Shown here piece after piece: positions 1 to 12,100 of a stretch of 64,000 bases of DNA. How positions within the stretch are numbered: position 1 is the first letter of the stretch; every line of letters begins with the position of its first letter. Position numbers and translations under genes: made by a program. Origin of the DNA: Physella acuta (lineage: Eukaryota > Mollusca > Gastropoda > Physidae); the NCBI RefSeq assembly GCF_028476545.1, contig NW_026732693.1:124001-188000 (forward strand). Direction: 5' to 3'. The notes below the pieces were generated by a model. That model ran no database searches and had not been told where the DNA came from. It saw only the letters and a program-made list of their open reading frames with translations.

Positions 1-1156
1 GTCTATAGGTACCTGTATAGTTCTGTACTGGGGTCTATAAGTACATGTATACTTTTGTACTGGGGTCTATAGGAGCCTGTATAGTTTTGTACTGGGGTCT
101 ATAGGAGCCTGTATAGTTTTGTACTGGGGTCTATAGGAGCCTGTATAGTTTTGTACTGGGGTCTATAGGAGCCTGTATAGTTTTGTACTGGGGTCTATAG
201 GTACCTTTATACTTTTGTACTGGGGTCTATAGGTTCCTGTATACTTTTGTACTGGGGTCTATAGGTTCCTGTATACTTTTGTACTGGGGTCTATAGGTTC
301 CTGTATACTTTTGTACTGGGGTCTATACGTACCTGTATACTTTTGTACTGGGGTCTATACGTACCTGTATAGTTTTGTACTTGGCTCTATAGGTTCCTGT
401 ATACTTTTGTACTGGGGTCTATAGGTTCCTGTATACTTTTGTACTTGGCTCTATAGGTTCCTGTATACTTTTGTACTGGGGTCTATAGGTACATTTATAC
501 TTTTGTACCGGGGTCTATAGGTACCTGTATAGTTCTGTACTGGGGTCTATAAGTACATGTATAGTTTTGTACTGGGGTCTATAGGAGCCTGTATACTTTT
601 GTACTGGGGTCTATAGGTACCTTTATACTTTTGTACCGGGGTCTATAGGTACCTGTATAGTTCTGTACTGGGGTCTATAAGTACATGTATACTTTTGTAC
701 TGGGGTCTATAGGAGCCTGTATAGTTTTGTACTGGGGTCTATAGGAGCCTGTATAGTTTTGTACTGGGGTCTATAGGTACCTTTATACTTTTGTACTGGG
801 GTCTATAGGTACCTGTATAGTTCTGTACTGGGGTCTATAAGTACATGTATAGTTTTGTACTGGGGTCTATAGGAGCCTGTATAGTTTTGTACTGGGGTCT
901 ATAGGTACCTTTATACTTTTGTACTGGGGTCTATAGGTACCTGTATAGTTCTGTACTGGGGTCTATAAGTACATGTATAGTTTTGTACTGGGGTCTATAG
1001 GAGCCTGTATAGTTTTGTACTGGGGTCTATAGGAGCCTGTATAGTTTTGTACTGGGATCTATAGGAGCCTGTATAGTTCTGTACTGGGGTCTATAAGTAC
1101 ATGTATAGTTTTGTACTGGGATCTATAGGAGCCTGTATAGTTTTGTACTGGGGTCT
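1..1156. repeat. 32-bp minisatellite, about 36 copies, cut by window edge
   Basis: A head-to-tail array of a 32-bp unit starts at the first base and so continues to the left. Each unit has the form GTCTATAGG, then TACCTGTATAG, then TTTTGTACTGGG. Variants swap TACC for AGCC or TTCC and change single bases. The unit contains the palindrome GGTACC. It lies in intron 2 of the minus-strand PLEKHA-like gene. On that strand every unit reads TATACAGGTACC, which looks like a splice-site sequence. No coding role is seen. Confidence 0.95.
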
Positions 1157-1524
1157 TTATGAGCTAATAAATACAAGTTTTTCATGTGTTACACATCTCT
1201 TGGTACAATAATGTGCACAAATCAAACTTTTATAAACATTGTAAGTTTAAGAATAAACAAATCAAGCTGGTGTAATGTAGAATATAGAACAAACTCCTGA
1301 TAGATATAGCTAGATAAGAATAAATGAAGCTGAACAATATAGAACAAATCAGCCATTATAAACAATGTAGATATATAAACAAAACTATGCCTAATAAAGG
1401 TCATAGGTGCAAATAATGTACATTTCTAACTGTATGGGTCTGGTATGTCTCTACAGATTCTTATGAAGAATTTTTTTTAAAAGAGTTTAGGCCTGACCTT
1501 AGTGCACTACACAACTTAAATAGT

Positions 1525-1831
1525 CAGGGATGGACTGGCTGTATCAAGAAGCCTGGGAATTTTTTAAAGGGGCCCCCACCCCCAGATTGAAAGTTCACTG
1601 TGCAATTTTTCCCCATCAAATTGAATTTTAATTGGAAATAGTAAGATGGAGAAATACCAACTCATTTTTTTTTCTTAAATGAAATCACCAATAGGCCTAT
1701 TACAGGTTTACAACACCAATTCTGGGGCCCACTGGGGTTTTTTCCTAGGGGGGGGGGGGGGGGGGGCCAACAGGATTTCCCATGGGGCCACAGGGATCTT
1801 CGCTGTAGACCTAAAGGCCAGTCCACCCCTA
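1525..1831. mobile_element. hAT-like non-autonomous element (MITE)
   Basis: The two ends are inverted repeats: CAGGGATGGACTGGC at the left and the complement of GGGGTGGACTGGCC at the right. They are flanked by TAAATAGT (1517-1524) and TAAATAGA (1832-1839), a 7-of-8 match as expected for an 8-bp hAT target duplication. The interior has a run of about 22 G residues near 1750 and no meaningful ORF. It sits in intron 2 of the PLEKHA-like gene. Superfamily assignment is from TIR start CAGGG and TSD length. Confidence 0.75.
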
Positions 1832-1839
1832 TAAATAGA

Positions 1840-2276
1840 ACCAGATAGACAATTAGCCTCATAAACAAAGCTGGCATGAAGGAACAAAACAATGGGGAAG
1901 ATAACTCTCACTGTATAGAACAACAAACATGCTCTCCCCTTAAGTTAAAGGGTAATGCAGCCAGTGTTCAGTGGACTAGTAAGCCCACCCTTAGCCATGT
2001 GGTTCACGCTGATAAGGACTAACTAGTTCCAGGTAGAAAAGAATTGGAGCTAACTAATTAAAACTACCTCTGCATAGGTGTCTTTTAATAGATATTGTGG
2101 CTAATTCTGAAGACGCAACATTAGTTATAGATTGTGAACATAAATATGAATGAAAAGAATATATTCATTTTAAAAAATTTTGTCTTAAGAAACTGCATGT
2201 TAAGTGTAACTACTGTAAGTGAGTGATTTGTTTCTCTCACCTTGACTGGTCTGTAATCCAGTTGAAACAGGCTCAC
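1840..2276. other. Intronic sequence, nothing recognised
   Basis: This is part of intron 2 of the PLEKHA-like gene between the hAT-like MITE and exon 2. It is moderately AT-rich unique sequence with no coding exon that continues the WW domain. The exon encoding the second WW domain must lie beyond the 32-bp array, outside the window. Confidence 0.6.
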
Positions 2277-4433
2277 CTGTAACAGGATGCAGCCAGGAAG
2301 TTGTCCTCCGTGTGTCACTGTTAAATTAGAAAGGAAACGTAATTACACTTTAACAATTCCATAGGAAGATTTTAATGTCACATATGTAATTCCCAATGAA
2401 GAAAAACTAAAAATATATTTTGAAGTGTTTTTTTTTTCAACTAAATTTTGTAAAAGTTTAAATAATTTATAGTGGAAATACTTTAATAATAAAATAGTAA
2501 TTAAACAAGTATTTCATAAACTAATTAGTTTGTATAGTATGGAGCAATTACTTAGTAAGTAAGACAACATATATAGATAGATGCCTGCTAGATCTTGTAT
2601 GATTTAATCTATTGACAGTAGTTTTCATTGTACGTTTGAGTTAAGCCTTTGACATTAAAATAAACAGAAAATGAATATTAAAATTGGCATTATTGATAAA
2701 TGATACCAAACCTTAACTGGAACATACAAATCACAATGGTTAAGGTAGGCTCTACACATATGAAAATATAACTTCAAGATGAAGGTTTTTAGACTGTGAA
2801 TGTGCTAAAGAAAACACTATTTGAGGTGTGGTATTATATTTTGATGATGACTGTGTCAACAACATAGCTGGGACGTTGTATATTTGATTGGCAAGTATGA
2901 CATCGTGGCAAAAATTTTGGAAAATTTATAACCAGCTTCTTCTTCTTCTTCGTTCTTAATTTTTAGTGTTGGAGGGAATCGAGCCTTATCTGCCAGAGGG
3001 TTTGAACTCGAGACTTTTTTTTTCGAATATTAGCTTTAGCGGACTCGACCTCGCCTCCATCACAATTAAGGATACGTGTCAACTGGTTATGCGCCATTGA
3101 GGCCATTGACTCCGATTTCAGCCTGCTTTTCTTTTTGGATTTGCTTCCATAGCCTTTGTCCAACCAAGAACAAACTACAAGGCAGCAGTTGTTTGATTTT
3201 GGAGTTGTCTCTCCTAGAAGAGTGGCTGTCCCCAGCTAAGGAGCCTCATCTGCCCGATAACCAGCTAATTTAGGCACAGTAATAAAACAATTGAGCTCTA
3301 CTAGTCTCCCTTATATAATAGAGCCTATTAAGAGACTAAATAATGTAAATATTTAACCCCTCCCCCAATACCAATACCTGTCTTTGTCAGACTGATGATG
3401 AGTTAGGTAGCCCCTACGACTTGAAGGAAATTAGGATGGGTAATAAGTAATAATAATTAATATATAGGCTATCATAAAAACATAGGTCCTATCATATTTA
3501 TAATCTATAGGCTAGTATTTATAGATGGTTTAGTACAGGGTCTTGTAATTTTAAATGTAGGCCTATACATTAGAATCAACGTCAACAGTGAGACAACAGG
3601 CCTATAAATAACAATATAATTAGGCCCAATTGATCTATTTAACTTATCAGGCTAATAATTTATTTTGCTTCTAAACTGTAAAGATAGTAAAAATAATGGG
3701 CTCTTTAAATATCACCTGTGTCACCTAGGACTACATCTTTTTTTTTAAATAATTTTTCAAGCCAAGTAGGGCATACTAAGTAGGCCTATAAAATTTGGTT
3801 ATATTACTATTCTCATTGTAGTATATTATATTATTAGTGCTCTTGCCCTAATATTTTAATATTATTTTACGATAATAGGCCTATTTTTTTTATTTACTAA
3901 ATAAATTTAGTCAATTTAATTTAGACCTACCAACTACCAGACATCAATATCATTCAAGTTATAGATCTATTATTAAACTAAACTCTGGCTGTCAGTTAGG
4001 ACATCTATTATTTATTATAGTTAATAACTATTTTCCAGTAGTAGTAGGCCTATTTTTTTAAATTAAAAAGAATAAATCTAGATCTAGATCTAGTCACTGC
4101 AGACAATAGTCACCAGCCAGCACAGTGAAGTCCTTTTCCCACTTTTGGATTTTGGCCTACCCTTTTCTTTTACTGAAAGTTTCTTTTGTTAAAACTAAAA
4201 TATAGTCTAGATCTAGATCTAGATCTAGTACTAGCGTCGTGATTATCGCCCATTTTTATTTCTACCTGTTGCATGCTCATGTTAAAAACAACTTTAAAAA
4301 GTATGTTCACTGAACTGGCCAAGCTGGATTACAAATTTAAAATAACTTACTCAATGAAAAATACTCTCCCGTCTTGTGTGACGCCGATTTGACAACCTGG
4401 AGGTAGCCTATCGCGAAGCAAAGCGGTCGCCAT
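2277..4433 (-). CDS. PLEKHA5/6/7-like WW-domain protein, first two coding exons
   Basis: Exon 1 is 4433-4351 and exon 2 is 2317-2277 (minus strand, GT-AG, phases 2 and 1). Exon 1 begins MATALLRDRLPPG and continues GVTQDGRVFFI; exon 2 gives DDTRRTTSWLHPVTG. Spliced, this reads through the first WW domain in the arrangement known from vertebrate PLEKHA7 and PLEKHA5, where the N-terminus has a DGRVFFIN segment followed by TTWLHP. The first conserved WW tryptophan is replaced by cysteine (PPGCQIG), so the domain may not bind proline motifs normally. These proteins act at adherens junctions, microtubules and phosphoinositide membranes. The rest of the gene (second WW, PH domain) lies off the left edge. 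The start codon is the first ATG after a CG-rich leader and matches the family N-terminus. Confidence 0.8.
2955..3275 (-). mobile_element. SINE family 1 copy
   Basis: This segment shares its parts and their order with 49440-49640 (same orientation) and 41085-41345 (opposite orientation). Shared parts include GCGCCATTGAGG near 3090, TTTGCTTCCATAGCC near 3140, GGAGTTGTCTCTCCTAGAAG near 3200 and GAGCCTCATCTGCC near 3240. The 41085 copy has a tRNA-like head, so the family is taken as tRNA-derived. The start of this copy also contains a GAGGGAATCGAGCC stretch from a partial second head. It lies in intron 1 of the PLEKHA-like gene. Confidence 0.6.
3280..4350. other. Intron 1 remainder with TAGATC and AGGCCTAT motifs
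   Basis: AT-rich intronic DNA with many copies of the short palindrome AGGCCT in TAGGCCTAT contexts (about 3480-4060) and clusters of CTAGATCTAGATCTAG at 4077-4092 and 4205-4228. No exon with plausible splice sites and coding sense was found. The same TAGATC clusters recur near 4845, 28270-28450, 28960, 33260-33440 and 62285. Confidence 0.6.
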
Positions 4434-5315
4434 TTTGGGCCCTTACTTCGATAGAAAGCCTCACTTGTTGCTTCCCTTGGTCAATAGTAAATAAACTGAC
4501 AGGTACGCTACGAGGAAGGGAAAAAAGTGTGAGAGGTCGAGGTCATGGGTCAAAAGTTACAGGTGTGTATGTCGTAAAAATGCCAGAGATAGCTGTATGA
4601 AATAATGTACTGCTACATACAGAAGATAATATTTTTCAATAAAGAAACCTAACTTTTTTTGTTATTTAAAAAAATCTAAAAGTTGGATGATTTCAAAATT
4701 CAAATTTAGTCAAGGTTTAAAAATAATTATAAAGCAACTTCTGTTATCGAAGATTTGTTTTCTTTACTTAAAAATAAAGGCTAAATAAGAAACTTCATTC
4801 AATAGCATTCTTTTCAATATAGCCTAGGGAATAAAAACGAGAATCTAGATTCTAGATCTAGACTTCTATATCGGTTATAAATCATTAATATTTTTTTTAA
4901 GGAAAGCTCTCTTTTATCTATAAAAGGAGCATCGCAATGCATAATCTAGTATTTATAAATAAAGAACGGAATACTAACATTTAAAGTAGCCTGCACTCTT
5001 TCAGTCCCAAAGCTTGACTATCTTTCAAGCATCGTAGTGCGGGGGAGGGGGAGGGGCGCCCCAAAGTAAGTCTATCGCCCCTAAAAAAGAAAAAAAATAT
5101 TTGTATAGAAAGTATAGGTCATACTTTAACTAATGCTCCCCGCCCCCTCATGAAAGTTTTAAATGTCCACCCGCCCTCTTTCAGAGAACAATGTCTAAAG
5201 GAAACACTACGGGTGTATGTGATAGTTATGGTCTGTAACATGACCTGCCACCCTTGCTTTCTCCTTCTCTCTGTGGGAATTGAATGGACTCAAATAAAGA
5301 TGCACCCAGCAAAGC

Positions 5316-5530
5316 GTGATCCAGCACTGATCACACAATGCCGATCATTGATAGTGAGGGTACGATTTTCAAACTAATTTTCGTCTCAATCTGATTTACC
5401 ACACACTCAGGAAGCCTGTATCCAGCACTGATGACAAACACACAATGCTCATTGATTGTGAGGGTACGATTTTCAAACTAATTTTCGTCTCAATCTGATT
5501 TACCACACACTCAGGAAGCCTGTATCCAGC
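5316..5530. repeat. Two-copy tandem duplication, unit about 110 bp
   Basis: Two adjacent copies share GTGAGGGTACGATTTTCAAA, an ATTTTCGTCTCAATCTG stretch and CACTCAGGAAGCCTGTATCC. They differ by small changes in the ACACAATG part. The second copy runs directly into the LINE remnant at 5531, so the duplication may have involved the 5' flank of that insertion. Confidence 0.8.
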
Positions 5531-5734
5531 ATAACAAAACAGGCCCTCACCTGGAATCCACAGGGCAGGAGGAGGAGTGGAAGACCAAGAAAGACCTGGA
5601 GACGTGACCTGGAAGAAGACACCAAGAAGATTGGATACACCTGGGAACTGTTGGAGAGACTAGCCCAGGACAGAGACGCCTGGAAAACTCATGTCAGCTG
5701 TCTATATCCCAGGAGGGGCGACAGGCAAACCTAA
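5531..5734 (+). mobile_element. LINE remnant, C-terminal end of reverse-transcriptase ORF
   Basis: An open 67-codon reading frame from 5531 to the TAA at 5732-5734 reads ALTWNPQGRRRSGRPRKTWR, then a segment containing KIGYTWELLERLAQDRDAWK, then VSCLYPRRGD. This is the common C-terminal signature of jockey/CR1/RTE-type non-LTR retrotransposon ORF2 proteins in invertebrates (A-L-x-W-x-P-x-G-x-R-x-x-G-R-P, then W and AQDRxxW). Only the 3' end is present, as expected from 5' truncation on insertion. It lies upstream of NUP160. Confidence 0.8.
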
Positions 5735-6108
5735 ACTAACATAACCTAGGTATAGGCTATGCATATTATTATTTAAATGTAAATAATGTAGATCAGATGC
5801 CTAATGAACGTGTTTGTTCAAATCTTGTAAGCAGGCTGGTCATTTGGACTTGATGAAAAAATAATGTTGCTCTGCTTAAATATGATGGCAGCAGTGAATC
5901 TACTCGCGTCATTTTGTTAGACAGAGTATAAAACTGGATATCCGACCGAAAGATATTTAGTTAGATCTATAAGTTATTTAAGGACACAACTTATAACTTT
6001 GTGTCCATAAACTAAAAGTACGCGCTAAAAGCGCGAAGTTTTCTAGTGAGTTTTGTTGTTGATATCCGATGATAGTTTTTAGTTTACACAAAATTGCATC
6101 CTTTCAAA

Positions 6109-9100
6109 ATGGCAGCGCCTGTATCAAAAGGGAGAATGTTTAGAGAGGTTTCAGTGCCGGCCACTAGTTCGTCAAGGTGGAAAGCCATAACTATATGTAC
6201 AGGTAAAGTTTAGTGTAGTGTTTGTTTCATATAAAACATACTGTTAAGTATCGGTCAAACAACGCATTAAAACACTGCGAACTTATCCCGCCATTTCTGA
6301 AATATGAAAATGAAAGTAGATTAGTAGAAATTTTTAAATTCTAGAAAAAATTTGAAACTGGAACTTAGTTTACGATAGCCAATAGGCCACTAAGTAATTA
6401 ATAATAATAATTAAATAAGCCTAGATTGACTATCATAAAATGTGATGTACCAGGCCTATATCATATTTTGTTTGCACACAGGTGTAAATTTTTGGTAATC
6501 TATTGACACTATTGTTTTCAAAGGTGCGTAGTAAAATCGCCCGACACTAGTAATGTGCGAAAAAATTGCCCCATGGAAATGATTTAATATAACTTGCGGT
6601 GGAACGTGCTAATTTATATTCCTTCTTCGTCATGCATTGTAGGAGCATCTGCTAGTACTCTCCAAGATATAAAGGTTCCAGAGAGCTGTGGAGGCTATTC
6701 TTACATTGACAGTGGTAGTGCAGGCTCTGCTGTGCGCAATCGATTCATTTATTGGTGAGAATATTAAAAATGTATTAAACACACTTGTCAGCTAGTAAAT
6801 GTAGACTAGATTGAAATAACTGGTAAATATGTTGGGTGAAATTTTCTCCAATTTTATAATTAAGAATGAAGAGGGAAAAGAAACCAAAATACTTTCAATA
6901 TTTACTTTTGCAATTATGTAAAATATAGTTAAAATGTAATTGACTTGTGTAAAATATATATTTTATTATTTCATAGGAGAACTCATCATGATGTGTTGGA
7001 ACTTGTTGAGGAATCCCTTGACATGTCACTGTCTGGTAATATGGTCAGATACAAATTCCAAGATACACCAGTGCTGCCTAAAGTGACAGTCCAGGAAGCT
7101 CATGGGAATGTTGTCATACTGGTTGCCACTGTTGCAAGTGTACATCGTTTAGTGTTCCCTCATCCCAGCAAGCTCAACAGACCGGTAAATTGTTTATACA
7201 TCCACAAATAGATTGCTCCTGATGTTTTATTATTTTGAAATAAAATACACATCACTGTTGCTGTATCTTAGGTAAATTTTGTATTTCATTTTTCTGAAGT
7301 GTTGTCTTCATTTATACAGAGTGCCTTTGTACTGTCTGAACAAAATGCATCGTCAATATTTTATGATGCCACCTTACCTGATGATCCCAAGAATCAGTTC
7401 CTGCTAACACCTGGCGGAAGTATAACCTCCCACTTTTCAGTTGGCGCAAGCTGTGTTTGCAGTGACGGTCATGCCATTTTTGCTCTCTCTAACAGTACTG
7501 GTGGAATTTTACTTATCAAAATGCCTCCTCTAGGAATCACAGGTTAGTAGGCGAATAATGCATGGGTAATTTTTTTTTTTACATATTTTTGTTGTCATAT
7601 GGGCATTTGTTTATTAACAAGCTATTTGAACTTACACTTAATAGTACTGTTGAAATTGTATTAAATGGAAAATATTTTGTAGCGTTCTCAAACAATAAAA
7701 ATATTTGAAAAAGTGAACAATATAATTGCTTTTTAAAAAATTTACATTTTAGTTTGTATTCTATTTTATTTAAGGTGTGATAATCCAGCAAGAACTATCA
7801 TGCTCGTCTGTGATGAAGAAACTTTGGAATGGTCTCATCCCAGGTGTCATGAGGTATTTGTTGTACATTTTGAATATCTGTTAACAGTCAAATTTGCCTT
7901 AGTATGATGTTGGTTTTATTTTCAAAACTTTAATTAAACTCTTCAGGGGCAGTCAGCCAGTTGGTGAGACAGCTGTGAGCATAGAGTTGCTGACCATAGC
8001 TGGAGATATCTACATATTCACTGTCTGTCGAGATTTTAGGCTTAGAGTGTGGTCAACAAAGGTAATATCAATAACTTTATTGTTAAATTGCATTTGGACA
8101 TTTATATTTTTGATAGAATTTAGTTAGAATTTTTAAACATTCTGTATAAAATGATAACCAAGTTTTATAAGGATATTAGTTTATCTTTTAAAGTAATTTG
8201 TAATTATGCAGTTTTAAGCATGTAAATAAAAACTTATGTTTAAAGTTTATACTGATTTTGTGTTTGAAGTTATAACATTTGAGCATATTTTTGTATAGAC
8301 CAAAGATTGTGTGTTGGTAGAAAACTTGCTGGACTACACTAGTGAAGAATTTGAAGAAACTGGTACCACACCGATTGTTAACGGTAGGCTTTTTATAAGG
8401 AATCTCTTTTACAAAATTATTTTTAATTACTTCATATCTGTTTTATTACCACTATTTATTACAAAAAAATGTATTATGCACAAATATAACAGATTGTCTA
8501 ATCAAATAAAATGTATTGTAAAAATATTTATTTAATTGTGAAGAACTTTTTTTTAATTGTAGCCTCTGGGCATGTCATCAAGGTCATTGAAGGCACCACT
8601 GGCATCTGTGTTTATCTCTGTTTACAAAATAAATCCAGGGTAAGAACTGTCTAGAAAATATTGTCTAAAAATTGAGGTCTTATATATAAAGATCAGGTGC
8701 TTCATTGTGATTAAGCTAGATTGTGATGCTGCTTACATGTGGTTGCTTGTGAGGTTGTTGACTTGTTAGTTATTTATTTACTTGTGCTTGTTATATTTAT
8801 CTTATCACTATTTACTAGTGGATCTAATGTTTACCCATTGACAGGGGTATTTACTAGTGAATCTGATTTTAATACCAGTGAGATGATGTTTACCCAAGAT
8901 TGGGATGTTTACCAATCAATGGAATGTTTACCTGTGAATCTAATGTTAACTTTCAGTTTGTGTTCCTGGATCCTGTGCTAGATAAAAACAGGGTGATTGT
9001 ACAACACCTGACTACATTGGACAAATCACCACCAGTAAGTTTTTACAGTTTTATAATTATTGTTTGCTTTCTACATTCTTTAAGTTTTACCATATTTCGA

Positions 9101-12100
9101 TAACTTATATTTAATGTTTTATTTTTCTAATACAAAAAAAAATATATTTTAATATTTCATTACTTTGATGAGTTATAAATCTTGATGTTTTTTTTTTGTA
9201 AACTTTTAGCAAGAAGACCTGGTGGATTTTGTTGCAACCCGTGACTACCTCATGTCTCTGTGGACAACACAGGCTGGGGAGACACAAGTGTTGACCACAC
9301 CTATAGATGAGTATGTTATATTTTATCAAGTTCCCATCTCTATATTCACCTTAACTCCAACTTGTAAACATTGCTATTTTGATCCGGTTTAAAGCACTTT
9401 ACTGTAGACAAGTCCTAGTTTTCACACTTTAATTAAGCATTTAAATAAAGCTATCAGGTTTTTTATAATTTCTCAGAAACTTCATCTTTTTACAAATTAA
9501 TTTTTCTATACTTTTCTAGCTCACTGTCTTCTATAAATATATTTTTGTACTTAGAAACGAGTAATTACAGAGTTTATTACAGAATTGTTGATTCTTGTAT
9601 TTCCAGTGTAGAGGAATCCCTTAGCAGTGAGTGGGAGCCAGTGCTGTTGTCCACCCCCCATGACTTTGTTGTGGTGCCACAACACAGAGATCCCAGGGAT
9701 GTTTACCTAGAGAAGATGTTCTCCCCTGGTTTCTTTTCCCCTCAAGATATTGTTAAAGCCCTTAGTGTGAGTAGCTTCCCTTGGTTACATATCACTCTAA
9801 ATGCAGGATTATTCTAAAAAAGTTAAGCATTAAAAAAATTGTCCAGAAAAAAATCGTTAAATGCAAGACATTCATAGGCCAAAATATGCAACTAATTTAC
9901 ACATTTGTAATATTAAAACAAAAATCAGATGGAGGACCATATTTTAGTGTTTTTTATTTTGCGTGTATTTTAACTTAATCACTTTTAATGTGTTTATATG
10001 TACAAGTTTCAGTATCAGTAATTTTTGCAATTGCCTAAACTATATTGTAGGTCTACAGAAGATGTGCAGCTCCGTCTGTAGAGATGGAGACCCTATTCAA
10101 CATGGCAGCTTTAAAGGATGATGTCACTAATGCTGTTGATCTTGAAGTATGTGGGTTTAATAAATTGTCAACACTGCTGCTAACTCCAATTTAATATTAT
10201 TTTTCTTATCAATTTTTATATTAAACTGTACATTTTCAAGTCTGATATAGAGTAATAGCTAGACATTACATTTAGTTTATTTTTTCATGCAGTTTAAAAA
10301 TGGAAGTCATTTTTTGTACATGCAAGCTTGTGTGTTCAGTGAAATTAATATGACTTTAATGTGAAAATAAATATTGTTTCCAGATTCGTAACAATGCAAC
10401 AGATAATGAGCTGGGAGAGGAGGAATACACACAGCTGCAGCGCGAACAGTGGGAGAAGTTCTACTCCTGCTGCTGTCAGTATAAACAGGTAGAGTTGTCA
10501 GTCTGTTGACTTTAAAAATAGGTAGAGTTGTCAGTCTGTTGATTTATATACAGGTAGAGTTGTCAGCTGAGTTATAAAACAGATAGAGTTGTCAGTCTGT
10601 TGATTTATATACAGGTAGAGTTGTCAGCTGAGTTATAAACAGGTAGAGTTGTCAGTCTGTTGATTTATATACAGGTAGAGTTGTCAGTTAGTTTATAAAC
10701 AGGTAGAGTTGTCAGTCTGTTGATTTATATACAGGTAGAGTTGTCAGCTGAGTTATAAACAGGTAGAGTTGTCAGTCTGTTGATTTATATACAGGTAGAG
10801 TTGTCAGTCTGTTGATTTATATACAGGTAGAGTTGTCAGCTGAGTTATAAACAGGTAGAGTTGTCAGTCTGTTGATTTATATACAGGTAGAGTTGTCAGT
10901 TAGTTTATAAACAGGTAGAGTTGTCAGTCTGTTGATTTATATACAGGTAGAGTTGTCAGCTGAGTTATAAACAGGTAGAGTTGTCAGTCTGTTGATTTAT
11001 ATACAGGTAGAGTTGTCAGTTAGTTTATAAACAGATAGAGTTGTCAGTCTGTTGATTTATATACAGGTAGAGTTGTCAGCTGAGTTATAAACAGGTAGAG
11101 TTGTCAGTCTGTTGATTTATATACAGGTAGAGTTGTCACTTAGTTTATAAACAGGTAGAGTTGTCAGTGTGTTGATTTATATACAGGTAGAGTTGTCAGC
11201 TGAGTTATAAACAGGTAGAGTTGTCAGCTGAGTTATAAACAGGTAGAGTTGTCAGTCTGTTGATTTATATACAGGTAGAGTTGTCAGTCTGTTGATTTAT
11301 ATACAGGTAGAATTGTCAGCTGAGTTATAAAAAAGGTAGAGTTGTCAACCTGTTGATTTATATACAGGTAGAGTTGTCAGCTGAGTTATAAAACAGGTAC
11401 AGTTGTCAGTTGGTTTATAAACAATTAGAGTTATCAGTTGGTTTATATACAGGTAAAGTTGTCAATTGATTGACAAAATGCTACAGGGTTAACAGAAGAT
11501 TTGTCAGTTTATTTATAAACAGGTAGTTTTTATTTTATGAATACAGGTGTAGTTGTCATTTATTCAATTTAGGTTAAAGCATATTTTACTTTGGCTTTTA
11601 AAAGGGTTTATTTCAAATTCTTTTAGGTTGGTGAGAAAGTAAAAGGTCTGTTTGCTGATCCAGTCACTGGCCTATTTGCTGTCATCAAAAAGGTAATTAC
11701 ATATTCTTTTTACTTGGGTGTTCTCTGACCTACGTTTACAAACCATAATAATGTCTGCTGAGAAAGACTGCCTTGATTTTATTTACTTACAAAGTTTACT
11801 CATTTCACCAATATCAGTTCATTACTGTGGATGCTTACGGGATGCTTCTGTTGAACAGTTTCCAATACCTTATCTTGTTCAATCGGCATTCATTGTGTTA
11901 TGTCTTTATCTAGTTTAGTCAACTTGCAATATGTAATGTCTTTATCTTGTTCATTCAATATTCAGTGTGTAATGTCTTGTCCAGTCAACATCAATGTGTA
12001 ATGTCTTTATTACTCAACATTCAGAATGTAATGTTTTTATTACTCAACATTCAGTATGTAGTAATGTCATTCAGTCAACATTCAGTGTGTAATGTCCTTA

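Larger units (their letters stand above)
4434..6108. promoter_or_regulatory. Divergent promoter region, PLEKHA-like and NUP160
   Basis: The start codons of two genes face away from each other across 1,675 bp. The left edge (about 4400-4570) is relatively CG-rich and probably holds the minus-strand promoter and 5' UTR. No TATA box or initiator could be assigned with confidence. The region also contains a duplicated segment and a LINE tail (5316-5734), so the two promoters are probably separate rather than one shared core. Confidence 0.5.
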
